Assembly: GCA_029962745.1 (NCBI GenBank)
Contig: CM057153.1
Location: 11,612,057-11,676,056, forward strand
Length of the DNA stretch: 64,000 nucleotides
Direction of reading: 5' to 3'
Source: Echinometra lucunter
Lineage: Eukaryota; Echinodermata; Echinoidea; Camarodonta; Echinometridae
A model generated the notes under the pieces. It worked only from the letters and a program-made list of their open reading frames with translations. It was not told the DNA's origin and ran no database searches. Every line of letters begins with the position of its first letter. The first letter of the stretch is position 1. Below are positions 24,021-35,839 of this stretch, piece by piece. The translations under genes and the position numbers were made by a program.

Positions 24021-24179
24021 TTCTAATGTAGGAAGTTAATAAGGAAGTTGTGTCAGTCGTAGAGCCAACCTACTCGGAAGTTTTTTTATTCAAAAGATAA
24101 TCAAGGTAAACCTTCATTTTATTATACAGAAAGACAGATTGCTTCTAAACATTTAAACAATAGCAAACAAAATTTTCTA

Positions 24180-24830
24180 ATGTTGCATTACAATATTCGC
24201 AGTGCCAACAAAAAATTTGATTCCTTGCGTTCCCTTTTATTGAATTCTAAGCTTAGTTGTTCTGTTAAAGGTTTGTCAGAAACCTGGTTCACTAATTGTA
24301 CCCAATTATCATATTTTTTTCACTTCCTAGGTATAATTCAATTACGAATAACAGAACTGAAAAAAAAACAGTTGGTGGTGTATGTCTGTATATTTCTCAA
24401 CAGTATGAGTACAAGTTAAGGTCAGATTTGAACCACATGAATGATTTTCTAGAAACTCTGTCGAAATAATTATCCCAAATGACAAAAACATTTTAGTTGG
24501 AATCATCTACAGACCACCAAACTCTCTTCGTGATGACTTTTTGAATAGTTTCCATGAATTATTAGCTTAACCCCAGATGTTAAACAAAAAATGCTTTTTA
24601 CTTGGTGATTACAATGCTGACGTCTTAAAATAACTTTTATGGAAGTACTCCTAACTGCAGCTTTCTTACCATTAATAACCAAACCAACTAGAATCTCTAG
24701 CAACTCGGCTACTTTTATTGATGATATTTTTACGAATGTACGATGTACGCTGTCATCTGGTATAATTCTTTCTCATTTGTCAGACCATTTTCCAATATTC
24801 TTACACTTTAAACTCAATAACAACATCGCA
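24180..24830 (+). pseudogene. Retrotransposon endonuclease domain, frameshifted
   Basis: The endonuclease of this element class nicks target DNA to prime reverse transcription. Recognisable pieces in order are HYNIRSANKKFDSL (24186 on), GLSETW near 24275, IIYRPPN near 24502, GDYNADVL near 24604 and SDHFPIF near 24779. They lie in at least two different frames, so frameshifts separate them. In intact relatives the SDH histidine and the Tyr/Asn motifs belong to the active site. They survive here only as fragments. Confidence 0.88.
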
Positions 24831-24877
24831 GTGAACGCAGATGCTGTTAATATACAACGGGATTTTCTGAAAATAAT

Positions 24878-25651
24878 ATGGAGCTGTTTAAAGAAGAGCT
24901 AGAAAATATGGACTGGTTGGGAAATTACAGTATACAAAATGCAAATGATGCCTATGATGCCTTTGATGCCAATATGAACCTTATATCTTCTAAGATGGAT
25001 CACTGTTTTCCTGTAATACAAAAGAAAAGATCAAACTACAAAAAGATCCCAAGATCCCCATGGATCTCTAGGGTTTTTTTTACGGACTATCAACAGGAAG
25101 AATAATCTTCACCTGAACTCTATTGTAAAACCATGTGATAAGATTAAAAAAGTACACAGAATACAAAAATCTTCTTACAGGTATAGTTATAAAAAGTAAG
25201 AAAACGTATTTTTGTAACCAGTTTGAGTTATATAAAAACGATATACACAATACCTTAAAAATTATAAAGAATGTTTTGCAAGATAACGCTAAAAAGTCTA
25301 CAGTTTCAAAAATAAATGTTGATGGAGAAATTATTGAAAATCCGCGTACTTTGGCTAATGCATTTAATGATTAATTTTTCAGGTATTGGCCCAAATCTTG
25401 CCAGAATTATTCCTAACTCTACTAAACACTTCGCAGATTTTCTTCATGAACCCCAACCCAACTTCAATTTATTTCATCCTACAGATGAGACGGAAATTGC
25501 GGATATAATTCGTGATCTAAAGAATAAGCAGAGCTCGGGACATGATGATATTAATAACATTTTGCTGAAAAAGAATTGTAATGAAATTGTTAAACCCTTG
25601 ACTTATATTTTTAATCTATCTATCTCTACTGAGTTGTTCCTTCATCACTGA
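24878..25651 (+). pseudogene. Retrotransposon linker and N-terminal RT region, frameshifted
   Basis: Three overlapping or adjacent open pieces (24878-25105, 25135-25374, 25316-25651) read as the region between endonuclease and reverse-transcriptase palm. Signatures are PRSPWIS, a Lys/Tyr-rich helical stretch and LKNKQSSGHDDINNILLKK. The last resembles the conserved K-S-x-G-D-x-I segment at the start of the RT fingers. Each piece is in a different frame. Confidence 0.85.
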
Positions 25652-25722
25652 ATCTAGCTCGAGTTATTCCGGTATTTAAAAAAAGGTTACATTACTGCGT
25701 TAGGTAATTATCGGTCTATATC

Positions 25723-26560
25723 ATGTTAACCTGTTTATCTAAAGTTCTCGAAAAATTGATATTTGTTCGTACGACGAAATTCTTTAATATGCATGATTTA
25801 CTTTGTCCGTTGCAGTTTGGTTTTCGTGAGAAACACAGTACTACACATGCCCTGTTGACAATGATTGATAAGATTTCTAGCGGGATCGACAAGTATGAAC
25901 ATACTGTTGGTGTGTTCCTGGACTTATCCAAGGCCTTTGACACAATTAATCATGAAATTTTACTGTACAAACTTTATTATTATGGAGTCAGAGGAATAGC
26001 CTTGGAGTGGTTCAGGAACTACCTCAACAATAGGAAACAATACCAACTCCAACACAAGAGTAGTAAATTGCGGTGTTCCGCAAGGCTCTATCTTGGGTTC
26101 ACTACTTTTTCTTATTTATATCAATGATTTCTGTAAGTCTTCCGATGTTTTATCTTTTATTCTTTTTGCAGACGACTCAAACATATTCTTTTCCCATAAG
26201 GATCCTCGCCTTTTGCTTGCCACCATCAACCATGAACTGAAACTGGTTTCAGAGTGGATAAAAGCCAATAGATTATCACTCAATCTCGAGAAAACAAACT
26301 ATATGCTCTTTAGTAATATTATAAATTAACTTCCAGGAAATATCATTTTTGAAAATGATAATGTTCCAAGTACTAAATTTATGGGGGTAACTATTGACAA
26401 AAATCTTTCCTGGAAGGAACACGTAGATAATATTTGTAAAGTCATTTCAAGAAATATTGGGATTATAAATGAGGTAAAATTTTACTTCCCGACTCATATA
26501 CTATTTAATCTGTATTCAACTTTGATCCTGCCACATTAATCTACGGTAAAATAGCATGGG
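25723..26560 (+). pseudogene. Retrotransposon reverse transcriptase core, broken
   Basis: This is the polymerase domain that copies the element RNA. Visible motifs are FGFREKHSTTHAL (25820 on), motif A FLDLSKAFDTINHEIL (25915 on) with its catalytic Asp, the motif B-type GVPQGSILG (26071 on) and motif C FADDSNIF (26166 on) with the catalytic Asp pair. A frameshift between about 26044 and 26070 separates A from B and C. A TAA near 26327 interrupts the thumb region, after which the same frame continues with KFMGVTIDKNLSWKEH. The catalytic residues survive, but the protein cannot be made intact. Confidence 0.92.
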
Positions 26561-26620
26561 GGAATTGTGCTGACTGTCACCTGAACAGAATTTTGCTACA
26601 GTAACTTCAGAAAAAAAGCT

Positions 26621-27004
26621 TTGCGCATCATTTGTCATTCGGATTTTCGTTCGCACACTGATGCACTTTTTTATAAACATAATATCCTCAAGATAGGTGA
26701 CTTATATAGTTACAATCTCGGAACGCTTATGTATAATTTAAATAACAATGAACTGCCAAATGTTTTTTATACAATGTTTACAAACAATTTCAATATTCAT
26801 CATTACCCTGCTAGGTCTGCCGGGCTTTTTCATCTGCCAAGAGCAAGAATAGTCCTTACGAACAAAACATTTATCTTTACTGGTTCAAAACTTGGGAACT
26901 CTCTTTCAGATTCAATTCGAAATAAACCCATACATATCAGTTTTAGTAGAGGGTTCAAAAAAATTCTTATCCAAAAATACAAATCTCAAACTGTCAGGAT
27001 TTAG
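26621..27004 (+). pseudogene. Retrotransposon C-terminal region
   Basis: An open 127-codon piece after the RT core beginning RIICHSDFRSHTDALF. It matches the style of the C-terminal segment of Jockey/CR1-type polyproteins, with alternating aromatic and Asn-rich text ending at a natural stop. It is separated from the RT core by stops near 26537 and 26603. Confidence 0.8.
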
Positions 27005-27530
27005 GATGACCTCCAACATCTCCTCTGTTCAAGCCTTCCTATTTTTCTCTCTTTCTCTTTTTCTCTCCTCTCTCTCTCTCTCTCTCTCCTCCCATTGCCT
27101 AATTGTGCAGGCAGCCTTTTCTTGTCTTGTCTCACTTTGTTTTAGTTTGTTTTGTCTTGTTCTGTCTTTGTCTTGTCCTGTCCAACTTTTCTTCATGTGT
27201 ACTTTTGTTTACTCGAGTTTGCATATGTATAAGGGAAATCATATATACATATTCATAAACACATCCCTATCCTGTACCTGTTTGTATAAATATAATACAG
27301 AGTCTGTATACGTGAAAGAGACATTATTAGTTTTGTTATTTTATGTATATCAATTACGATTTCGATTCCATTAATGAAAATTATATCGATTTTATATTTA
27401 TTCCAGGAAACCCACAAAACAAGCTGTGCTTCCCAGTGGGTTTCATTTCTCATTTCTGAATTTTGTATTTGCTTTACATTGTAAATTTTGTTGATATGGA
27501 AATGAAAATAAATCAATCAATCAATAAAAA

Positions 27531-28960
27531 AAAGAAACTCAAAGCAATATGTTAAATGACTGTATAGTCAAAGATTTAGGATATTTAGGAGCGCTAAAAG
27601 CAATAAGTGCCATAGCGCGTGCAAATACAAATAATAATATGAAAAGGAAACCAAAAAAAATACAGAGAATTATGTCATAACAAGAGATTGCAGACATGGC
27701 AGACATTTTGGAAATAGAATAACATCACTGAATTCGTCAAATTGAGATATACCGAAATGCCTTCGCGATCACAGTGTTCCAACTTTCTAAACTTGCCAAT
27801 TGTTTATTCCTGTTTGGTTTATCCTATACCACATATTCATATTTTCATGCAACTTCTTGTCGGGGTTTCCTTGTGTTGTTCTTGACAGAACTGAATGAAT
27901 TGTATGATTATTTTTTTCTTTACTCCTAGTTTGCTGTAATTTGACTTTATGACACTAGCACCTGCCGAGCATAGTTGAGAACAAAATATTACTTAGTTGA
28001 CATGTGTTGATGTATTTGTGTTAAATCACTAACAAGTTGTATAATGTCAGATTAACATTGTTATTAGCAATGCCAGTGGGCGAGGCATGGTTCGTTATTC
28101 GTTATCGTTATTGTGCCTTTGTTGAAGTCCATTTACTACTCGTTAATCACGATTTGGGTGTGACAACTAACCAAGCGCGCTTTATGGCGCCTGCAACCCA
28201 ACCTCAAAATGAGCGTTTCGACATTAATGTTAATGGACCTCAAGGGCAATGTGGGGTCATTCACACGAATGTAATTTGATAGAAATCATGTAGTTGATTT
28301 TTTTTTTATAGAAATCATAGTAAAGGCTGGGCTTGGAGTTAGGAAGTCAGAGAATATCAAGGTTTGGTGACCGCCACTTAGATCTCATATGAACGAGCCT
28401 AGGCAGCATAAGAAGGGTCTATACTTGCTTAAAAGCAATGCTGTTTGTTTTTATAATATGCGTTAGCATGCATGGGCCCTGAGCATGAAAACCATTAAGA
28501 TCTTGGCAATGTGCAATCAGTTGTGTGACCAGGTGCAAATATTTAATAGAGAAATAAGAGATACGGAGCGACATAGGGCGTGGGTGGGGGGAGGGGGGGG
28601 GGCGTAGGTGGGGAGCGTAAAGGTTGGGAACTAGGGTGTATATGAGGGCGCTTTGAAGGTTTGTAACAATATAGGAAGGGATCATTCAATGTCATTTGAG
28701 AAATGTTATGTTGTTTATGATTTATTAGAGAGCACTGTCCGAAAGAAGGCGTTTCAGAGAGAGGTAGCGAGAGAGGAGAGAGCACATACAGTGAGGGAGA
28801 AATTTTGAAAGAGGGAGTGGAAGGTGGTGAATGAGAAATGTGTATATATGACAGATAGAGTATAAAGTGAAAGTGTAAAATGAAATAAAATGTCTTGATC
28901 CTATAGTAACCAAATTTACTTTGTGGTTACTTCTGTTACAATTTCATCCTTGTTCTGTCC
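27531..28960. other. Unique DNA; no gene recognised
   Basis: A frame at 28037-28279 shows no known domain. 28578-28618 is a G-rich block with several G runs, including a 10-base run, and has G-quadruplex potential. The reverse-strand Pro/Ser-rich frames over it are artefacts. Confidence 0.5.

Positions 28961-28992
<32 letters not shown>
28961..28992. repeat. (CT)n microsatellite
   Basis: About 30 bp of perfect CT dinucleotide. Confidence 0.95.
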
Positions 28993-28993
<1 letters not shown>

Positions 28994-29163
28994 ACAGTTA
29001 TCAAATGATCGTCACATCTTAAACTTCTAGAATGTATGATTATTTTTTTTTTAATCGCTCGTACGGGTAATTAAAAAGTTTTATTAGAAATTAAAGAGAA
29101 ATATGAAATAGAGTATGGAGGAAAGAGAAAGATGAATAATGAAAGAGATAGAAATAAATCACA

Positions 29164-29415
29164 GTAGAAGAAGGGAAGAAGAAGAGGGAGAAGAAGAAAA
29201 AGAAGAAGAAGAAGAAGAAGAAGGAGAAGAAGTAACAGAAGAACGAGGAGAAGTGTAAAACTAGGAGAAGAAGAAGGAGGAGGAGGAGAAGAAGAAGAAG
29301 AAGAAGAAGAAGAAGAAGAAGAAGAAGAAAGTATAGAATTAGGAGAAGAAGAAGATGCAGAAGAAGCAGAAGAAGAGGGGAGGATGAGAAGAATGAAAGA
29401 AAGAGGATGGAAGAA
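29164..29415. repeat. (GAA)n/(GGA)n purine tract
   Basis: About 250 bp with almost no pyrimidines on the plus strand, based on GAA triplets with GGA and GCAGAA variants. It is mirror-repeat rich and so has triplex (H-DNA) potential. The minus-strand Ser/Leu run is a translation artefact. Confidence 0.93.
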
Positions 29416-29419
29416 ACTT

Positions 29420-30511
29420 AACTTTCTGCAATGGCAATATAGCCGGGATTGAATATCATACCTGATTATGAAAATTTGGTTTACTGTTCCTATTACATTT
29501 GCATAAACAAACTTTGCAAGGTATGATTTTTCATTCATGACATTTTCGTTGCACTTACTGTAATTACCTTTCACACAAGTCGCTGGGTTTTTTTTTTTTT
29601 TCGCAAACGCTTGCCAAACCTTGAATTACTTTTATCAAAGCTTGGCAATATAACGTAAGTATTGTTTACCGCGGAATGATGCATAGCATGCATTATCTGA
29701 AGAATTAAAGATATACATCTCGGAATAACGTAATAAAAGACAGGTTAAATACAGTTATTTTGACTTGTAATGATGATCATTAGGTTTCGTTTTTATATCA
29801 TCGCCCAACAAGGCGAAATAAACCTGCTTTTATATCCCCAGGGTAAAGATACCTAAGATATAATTTGGTAGAATATGAGATTTCCCTGGTGGGTAATTAT
29901 CCTCGAACTTTAAAGTCAATTCAGGATTTCATTATTTTGTATAGTGTTTCTTTCTTTTTCTTGTTCTTTTTAAATTCTCAAAGTCAGTGAATCTAGCTAT
30001 AACAGAGATACTCCTTTTTATCATGTTTATATCATTTGAAGTTGATTTTTAAAAAAACCGCCCGCGCCATCTAGAATTACCATGTGAAGAGAATGGATTC
30101 ATCTGTTCTTATCTTTCAAAATTGAATAAATGCGTATTTTCGTAGAAATATCAATTCACAAATTATTGTATTCGGCGAGATCAGAGTCCTGCATTTGTTT
30201 TTTTTAACAGCAAATAGATACAACACACAATCATTGGTTTGGAGACTTTTCTTCAGCTAATAGTATACTCCCATCCCACGCTTGTGAATCGACAAAGTTT
30301 GTAGACTCAAATGATTGCAATGAAAATTCCATATCATATCTATTTTCTTTTTTCAATGAGAATAGCTTTATCATGTTTATAAACACCTTTTTATTTCAAG
30401 GAAATTTCCGCATAATAGTTTAAATACTATTTCAACCTTAAAAGCAATCAAGAAACAGCTAGAAGAGTGTTTGTTTCCCAATCAGTGCAAGGACGTTCGC
30501 CTTCACTTATA
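29420..30511. other. Unique AT-rich DNA; no gene recognised
   Basis: Non-repetitive sequence with a poly(T) run at 29589-29602. No domain-bearing frame or RNA gene was seen. Confidence 0.5.
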
Positions 30512-31031
30512 CCAGGTGTCCCAGAAAAAGCGGAACGGTGGAATTTCAGTAATTTACCTTTAAAAAGTAGAGAATCTTTTTACATCAGTGGGTAAAGCAA
30601 CGTCTACCGAAAAAAATGATGCCAAAATCATTGAACTTGGTAAAGTAATTTGTATTCTATGCCAGTTTCTTAAAATACAGTCATTTTCAAATTTTTGGCG
30701 ACTGACGAGAGTCGGGATGGCCTTTCATAATTCGATGTTTGAGGGAAGTCCATTGATGCATGTCAGGAACAAAACGTGCCATACACATGCCATATGAAAG
30801 GCCATTCCCGACACAATTCTGCTCTCCACTGTTGCAAAAAAACATGCGAAATATGAAAAATACCGTATTCTAAGAAACGTGCATAGAATAAAAATTACTC
30901 CACCAAATTTAATGATCTTGGTATCATTCTCTTTGGTAGAAGATGCTTTACTAACTTAAGTAAAAAGATTATCTACTTTCTGAAGGTAAAGTACTGAAAA
31001 TCCACAGTTCCGCTTCTTCTGGGGCACCCGG
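30512..31031. mobile_element. 520-bp foldback element with about 230-bp inverted repeats (CCRGGTGYCCCAG ends)
   Basis: The left end CCAGGTGTCCCAGAAAAAGC is the inverted counterpart of the right end GCTTCTTCTGGGGCACCCGG. Arms stay complementary for roughly 230 bp, including the AATCTTTTTAC block, and leave a short loop near 30740-30790. TATA-like sequence abuts both ends, suggesting a TA or TATA target duplication as in Tc1/mariner-type insertions. No transposase is encoded. Arms diverge by perhaps 15-20%, so it is not recent. Confidence 0.85.
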
Positions 31032-31236
31032 TATATGAATGTAAAATCTATTCAAATGCGTGCACCATAGGAACCTTCACTATCTCTGTATTATATTGCG
31101 AAAAAATTTTTTTTCCCCCTATTTTGCTCTGCCTGATGTAGAATCCCTTTTTGACCTTCATTCGTTCACGTATGTTTTTTTTCTTCTTATTTTATCTCTT
31201 GCTGCTGCCTTCTGACATTGACCTTAACTTATTTGT

Positions 31237-31483
31237 GGAGGTGATGTGGGAAAGTTGGTAAGAGCGCGCGCTCTTATCGGAGTGTCGTGAGTTCGATTCC
31301 CATTGCTCCTTATGTCCTTCAGGAAGACATTTAATCCACCTTTGCTGCGCTGTACCCAGGTTTGTAAATGGGTACCTGGCACTGTTGGGGTAATAATTAT
31401 GTTAATGATAATTCACTGTAAGCGTCTTGAGCACCTTTCGGTGGATATGTTGTGCAGTACAAATATATTTATTATTACTATTA
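31237..31483 (+). mobile_element. tRNA-derived SINE
   Basis: The head has an A-box-like AGTTGGTAAGAGCGCGCGC and a B-box GAGTTCGATTCCC, as expected of an internal RNA polymerase III promoter. The body contains ACATTTAATCCACCTTTGC and GTAAATGGGTACCTGGCAC, typical of echinoderm tRNA SINEs as I recall them. The 3' end GCAGTACAAATATATTTATT runs into a TTA-rich tail. This is a SINE and not a functional tRNA gene, because the cloverleaf is incomplete. Confidence 0.85.
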
Positions 31484-34400
31484 AATCATTCCCCATTCCC
31501 CAGCCATGAGCAAGGTCACTATCGGGGGGGGGGGGGGGGGGGATATCTATGGATGGTGAAGAAAGTTTAGGCAAAGTTTGTGGTAATTGCTCTATTATGA
31601 CTGTTTTCAAGTGTTTCGGTAAAAGGCTGTGGGCTAATTAATGTTAATCAGTGTCTCGATGTTTCAAGTTATTTTTTAAACAATGAATATAAAACGACAT
31701 CTAAAATTCATTAATTTGTGTGAATACGTAGATCGGAGGTGCACAACAGCGTTAAAAATATTCCTCGCTCCCATTTCAAACTTTGAAACATAAACATGAC
31801 GGATGTATATGTAGAACGCGTTAATGATTCCTCGTACAATGTTAATGATGCCTTGAATCTTTTTGCCTCTTGGCAGTGAACGAATCAATTGCGACGAGGA
31901 GCCGAGGTCGGCCCGAGGTGGCTATATACTCGAAAATATGTCTGAATGTCTTCCGAAAATGACGTTTGCTGTCTACTTTTTATTGCCGCCGTGCACACCG
32001 CGGGGCGAAGTAATTGCTGATGCTTCCCCTAATGATCTATTCGGGAAATTACTGGAAGCTTAGATACTGAAATTCCAATTTGTGTTGATGGGTTCATGCC
32101 ACAATTATTTCTCTCTTTTTTTCTTTTTTTTTTTTTTGTTGTATTTTTATTTTTTTCTGTCTTTCTTTCTGCTACGAGAATCGAGAATGCGTGAATGTCA
32201 AGATGGTTGATGCGCTCAAGGAAAGGTTAGGTCTGGTTAATTAGTAGTCATGGCGCACTGTAATCGTAAACTGTTTTCTGAAATTCTGAATAGATATGCA
32301 GGCCGTGCAGGCAGTAAAGATTAAAAACCGAGGGGTTTGTTGACCGCAATTAGTCGCTTCCTAGAGAAAGATGCACATTGCAGACAACAAGAGAGAATAC
32401 ATGCACGATCACTCTTAACCTTTCGATACCTCTAAAACTTTCTTATAGTTTATTGTTGCCATTCTATTCTCCTCCCCCCCCCCCCCCCCCTCTCTCTTTC
32501 TCTCTCTCTCTCTCTCGTTGTTTCTCTCTTTTGCAACTTGTGACACCAATAATTCCTCACCTCGCTCATAGACTTCGAAATTGTTCTGTTCATCGACGTT
32601 TCTTTATTTCATTTTTACCTATATCAACTATCTCATCTTATGTTCTTCTCCGCAATCTGTTTATTGTAATTTTCGTATATTTCCCATGAATCTAGTGCGT
32701 GTAATCAATGAATGACTTTGTTCTTTGGTTCATAAATGCTATATATTATTCCAGAGTTATATGGAGAGATCAACCAAGAAATATCAATGAATAGTGTAAA
32801 ATAAGTATTTAATTCAATTGACCCATAGGACAATATGGAGAGTCTTCTCAACGGCAAAAATAATCAGCTTTCCCCTCAAATTGGCAATGCCTCTCCCCCC
32901 CCCCCCCGACATGGTTTCCAGTTTTCTTTGTATTTTGAACATTATTTGTTTCTTTTGCCTGAAATCAAATCAATAAATAAATAAACAAACAAAAGAAAAA
33001 ACAACCAAAAACAAATCAATATATTTATATGAAACCAATGTGAATGGATAATGGCAAAATTGCCAATATGTATGTAAGAAAAAGGGGGATTATATATTCT
33101 TCACTGGGTTGGCAATTTACAGACTTTAATGATCCTGATGATTAGTGACAATTAATCGCTCCCATTGGAGAACGACACTGCGTGCTGCATTGGAAATGAA
33201 CTCAATTATTTTGATAATTTTGTTTCTATTTCTCTTCATGTGTAAAGTGTAACCCCTAGCACCCTCGATCCAGAGATACTGCAAAAGAGTTACTAAAAGG
33301 AGTCACTGCATACTGCTATGGGTTTTTTTCATCATGCCGCCATGACAAAATGTGTAGACATTTCAGTTGCAAACAGATTCGTAAATCCAAACTGCGAGGA
33401 GCTACATTTTGAAATCCTCCGTATACATTTTTAAATATCCTTTTTTCATCAATTTCAATTATTGCCATTCGAAAATATGGATTATACACTTCTCTTTTTG
33501 GTGTTTTTTTTTTTGACCGCTATGCTCGCTTCCCAACGAACTTAGTACTTTTTTATTATTATTCATGTTCTACTCATTTCAATTTTTTCAATTCATCCTC
33601 GTTTCAATTCTTTCTCTGCAATCTTGTGCTTACCTCCCTCCTCCTCCTCCTCCTCCTCCTTCTTCCACCTGCACCCATCCCTCTCCCCCAATCCTCCAAG
33701 GAGCATTATCCCGTGTCACCGGCTGCTACCGGGCCGCTTGGGGGAAAGTATGTATAGCCGTGTCAATATTGACACTTAGGGACCCCCGTTCCATGCTATA
33801 AAATTACGATTATAATCCTCCCATCTCGTCACCAAGCCTGCATGGCTTTACATCATCGACAAAGAAACGATCTGGTTTTTAATAAGCTCGACCGCCACGA
33901 TATTAACCCTGCAACGCAACACACCACCATGTATCTTGATCAAACATGGGTAAAAATTACCTACACGTTCCTTTACACAAACCAGTCGATTTTTTTAAAG
34001 AAAGCAAACTAATCAGGGGCAATTAGCGTGATAATCTTAATGACTTGGACATGGGGAAATGAATGGAAACTATTTGAGAAGAGAGTTGTGGGGCAATTAA
34101 CGCGGTGGCTTCTCACGCGCAGCCTGAAATCAATTAACTGGTGAAAAAGAAAGAAAGGAAGAAAAATTGTCTTCCCATTTTAGGTTCTGGAAAAAGAATC
34201 ATCATTTTGTAGGAATGACCAGCACAACCATAAGCTTTGCAGTTAGTGTTTTCTTTCATTTTCGTTACCCTGCTAATCATGCTAATCAACCTTTAATACA
34301 AAGGTGTTCTAGTTTATTTAATTTTATGCATACGGGCTGGGGTATCCAAAAAGATGACATTCATGTTTCAGACATTCGTTTTGGCGTTCCATTTAATCTC

Positions 34401-34740
34401 ATTCAGACAGTCAACTTGGTTTTTGAAAGTTTCAATTGGTAAGAATATTAGTAGTTTACCGCCGTTGTTTGTTTTAATGGAAATAAGGCAAAAGGAGCTG
34501 AATTCCCTCAATCTACAAGAATAATCTTTGGAAATTCACTTTCACTTTCCTTTGTTGTCCTGCTAGTTTGCTTTGTGTTTTCTCCCCATTTCTCTTTTGT
34601 TTTAGTTCTCTGTTTTACCGGATATCTTTTTGTCTCTCATCCGTCACCATTCCAAAGGATTTTTTTCCTTCACTGAATTTTTTGAAACATGTATATTTCT
34701 ACTCATCTTCTGCTGAATACGTTGTGTATCATTCCTCTAT
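31484..34740. other. Unique DNA with simple repeats; no gene recognised
   Basis: Poly(G) at 31525-31542, T-rich DNA at 32108-32140, poly(C) plus (CT)n at 32471-32516, poly(C) near 32894-32908 and (CTC)n near 33638-33662. 32909-32990 ends in AATCAATAAATAAATAAAC and looks like a short LINE 3' end. 33680-34140 is richer in GC, with several ATTA-type homeodomain cores, and could be regulatory. No domain-bearing frame was seen. Confidence 0.45.
32471..32516. repeat. poly(C)/(CT)n tract
   Basis: About 18 cytosines followed by CT dinucleotides. Confidence 0.95.
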
Positions 34741-34745
34741 GATTG

Positions 34746-34822
34746 CAGGGGCGGATCTAGGGGTAAAACAGACACCAGAAAAGACCGCCCCCCCCTTTTG
34801 AAAAATTCTGGATCTGGCCCTG
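34746..34822. mobile_element. 77-bp MITE with 5-bp target-site duplication
   Basis: Ends CAGGGGCGGATCTAG and CTGGATCTGGCCCTG are imperfect inverted repeats. GATTG occurs immediately before (34741-34745) and after (34823-34827), consistent with a 5-bp target duplication. The CAGGGGCGGATC terminus with a C-rich interior is a widespread MITE design in animals. Assignment to the hAT superfamily (families with 5-bp duplications) is inference. Confidence 0.82.
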
Positions 34823-34827
34823 GATTG

Positions 34828-35807
34828 TGACTTCTGCTGTCTCATATAAAATGTGAATACACATTGTTCGTCATTTATTCACAGTGGTATCTTTTTGAAG
34901 TAGAAAGGAAACTAAGATATCGTATTATTCTCAGGGCAGGAAAGACTGCCACTGTATTTGTAGAGCTGAAACTGGAACGTGAGGGGAAAAGGATGAAAAT
35001 CAAGTCGTGCTGATGTAAGCATAGAAAAGAAAATAGGAATAAACAAGAAGTGAGTGTCATATTCAGAATTGATATCTCGTGGACGTATATAGATAAGGAC
35101 AACATTACATGCTAATTTAAGAAAAAAAAATGTTTCTTTATAATTATGCTGTTAATTACGAGAGGATATTTTCTTTATGGATTAATTTCAGACAGTTAGC
35201 ATGGGCCTTGAGTTTACTTTGTAATTTTATAGTTATTTATTCTTTTATACATTTATCTGTTCATTTATTATTTTTTCTATTTATTTATTTTAGTCAATGA
35301 AAAGATAGAGAAAAGTAAACTTTTACTTTATGCCCCCCTCTCTCTCCATTTTTCTGTTTTCATTGGCTTGCTTTGTCTTGTGTTGTTGCCTTTGTTCCTA
35401 CTTCTTCTTGATCATCTAAAATATGTTCATTACCGAACTTTGTGACTCCTTTGTGAATAATTTTAAATGAAATCTGCTGGTATCATTTAAAGTTTTTTTT
35501 TATGCTGAAGGGGCTAAGAGAATGTTAGCATACGGTCAGCTTGTCAAAATATTGACTAAAATTGGCATGATTGACTTTTCATGCAAGTACGTACTAAAAC
35601 ATCTACAACCGAAGGACAGGAGCCCAAAGGAGATAAGGGTAAAAACAAGGAGTAAGCACAACTCTGAAGGCTTTATAGAAAGAGATGTTCTACTTTCCCT
35701 CAGGTTTGATTCTTGATTCTTGGCACCTTTACATGTTTTTATATCCAACTTTCAGTTATTATATTCCTTGCGTTCTAGGTCAAACTTCTGCCTCACCCCC
35801 CCCCCCC

Positions 35808-35839
<32 letters not shown>

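Larger units (their letters stand above)
24055..27530 (+). mobile_element. Decayed non-LTR retrotransposon, Jockey/CR1-type
   Basis: A single plus-strand retroelement reads as an apurinic-like endonuclease, a linker, reverse transcriptase, a C-terminal region and a 3' UTR. It ends in an ATCAATCAATCAAT tail near 27508-27526. The coding region is broken by at least seven frame changes and several stops, so it cannot make a full protein. The 5' end is probably truncated: the endonuclease begins about 150 bp after the 212-bp MITE and no first ORF (nucleic-acid-binding protein) is visible. The 3' UTR contains a (CT)n tract at 27055-27092. The clade is inferred from motif style and tail type. Confidence 0.9.

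Noticed and set aside
29071..29574. 167-codon minus-strand frame with poly-Ser and poly-Leu
   Set aside because: Produced by the (GAA)n tract. No domain outside the repeat.
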